A DNA stretch of 6,072 nt, taken from Actinomycetes bacterium (lineage in GTDB: Bacteria > Actinomycetota > Actinomycetes > Actinomycetales > Demequinaceae). A program made the position numbers and the translations under genes. This document shows, piece after piece, positions 5,453-6,072 of the stretch; position 1 is the first letter of the stretch, and the number at the start of each line of letters is the position of its first letter. The notes beneath the pieces are model-generated. The model had not been told where the DNA came from, did not search any database, and was given only the letters and a program-made list of their open reading frames with translations. Location: NCBI GenBank assembly GCA_023432235.1, contig JAEYUX010000170.1:1-6072 (forward strand), written 5' to 3'.

Positions 5453-6072
5453 CAGTTCCTCGGAATCTCGACCATCTCGAAGGTCTCGATGATGTCGCCG
5501 ACCTGGACGTCATTGAACTTGCCGAGTCCGATACCGCACTCGAAACCGTCCTTGACCTCAGTGACGTCATCCTTGAAGCGACGTAGCGTGTCGATCGTCG
5601 GCTCACCGATGACGACGCCGTCGCGAACAACCTTCGCCTTGGCGTTGCGCTTGATGAGGCCTTCGCGCACGATGCAGCCCGCGATGTTGCCGAACTTGGA
5701 CGAGCGGAAGATCTCGCGGATCTCCGCAGCACCGGTCTGGCGCTCCTCGTACTCGGGCTTGAGCATGCCCTTGAGAGAGGCCTCCACGTCTTCGATCGCA
5801 CGGTAAATCACCGAGTAGAAGCGCATGTCGACGCCCTCGCGGTCGGCGAGTTCTTGAACACGCTCGGCCGGACGCACGTTGAAGCCGATGATGATCGCGT
5901 TGTCGACCGTTGCGAGGTTGACGTCGTTCTGAGTAACGGCACCCACACCGCGGTGAATGACGCGCAACTGGACCGAATCGTCAATCTCAATCGCAAGCAA
6001 TGCGTCCTCAAGCGCCTCAACGGCACCAGAGACGTCACCCTTGATGATGAGGTTGAGGGTCTCGACCTTGCC
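5452..6072 (-). CDS. infB: Translation initiation factor IF-2, C-terminal part (5' end outside window)
   Basis: IF2 is the GTPase that brings fMet-tRNA to the 30S subunit and promotes 50S joining. Only the last 206 residues are present, and the reading frame runs open to the window edge. The fragment begins GKVETLNLIIKGDVSGAVEA, the conserved start of domain III (C-terminal to the G and beta-barrel domains). It continues with RVIHRGVGAVTQNDVNLA (about 37-54) and ends with the C2 domain that binds fMet-tRNA, including GFECGIGLGKFND (about 176-188) and the final FEMVEIPRN. A TTG codon at 5998-6000 is an internal leucine, not a start. The stop TGA shares its last base with the rbfA ATG. The GTP-binding motifs lie upstream, outside the window. 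Confidence 0.97.
   Translation of the reverse strand, partial: GKVETLNLIIKGDVSGAVEALEDALLAIEIDDSVQLRVIHRGVGAVTQNDVNLATVDNAIIIGFNVRPAERVQELADREGVDMRFYSVIYRAIEDVEASLKGMLKPEYEERQTGAAEIREIFRSSKFGNIAGCIVREGLIKRNAKAKVVRDGVVIGEPTIDTLRRFKDDVTEVKDGFECGIGLGKFNDVQVGDIIETFEMVEIPRN

Noticed and set aside
5998..6000. TTG start codon for a short gene in the infB region
   Set aside because: The frame continues upstream to the window edge with conserved IF2 sequence (GKVETLNLIIKGDVSG), so the codon is an internal leucine.

Overview
The window is GC-rich chromosomal DNA, apparently from a high-GC actinobacterium. The evidence is strong G/C bias at third codon positions, a GTG start on rpsO, actinobacterial-style PNPase, RibF and IF2 sequences, and the gene order infB-rbfA-truB-ribF-rpsO-pnp. 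Order or family is not certain; Micrococcales is a guess from protein style. All recognised genes lie on the minus strand, so transcription runs from high to low coordinates.

Layout in transcription order: the 3' part of infB (IF2, cut by the window edge at 6072); rbfA, whose ATG shares one base with the infB stop; truB, 4 bases after rbfA; ribF, 12 bases after truB; an 82-base gap that may carry an rpsO promoter and leader; rpsO (S15, GTG start); a rho-independent terminator; a leader of about 270 bases with a candidate pnp promoter and two hairpins; pnp; and a second rho-independent terminator. Positions 1-60 beyond it hold a direct repeat with a 42-base period that continues out of the window.

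Most of the genes serve one theme. IF2 and S15 act in translation initiation and in the 30S subunit, RbfA matures 16S rRNA and the 30S subunit, TruB makes pseudouridine-55 in tRNA, and PNPase degrades and processes RNA. RibF, which makes FMN and FAD, is the metabolic member that usually sits beside truB in bacteria.

This is largely an ordinary, well-known housekeeping cluster, and I found no new multi-gene system. The points worth a second look are regulatory or structural: a perfect 7-bp hairpin that contains the pnp Shine-Dalgarno sequence, a second long hairpin in the pnp leader, and the 42-base repeat at the left edge. Long open frames on the plus strand are shadows of the minus-strand genes.
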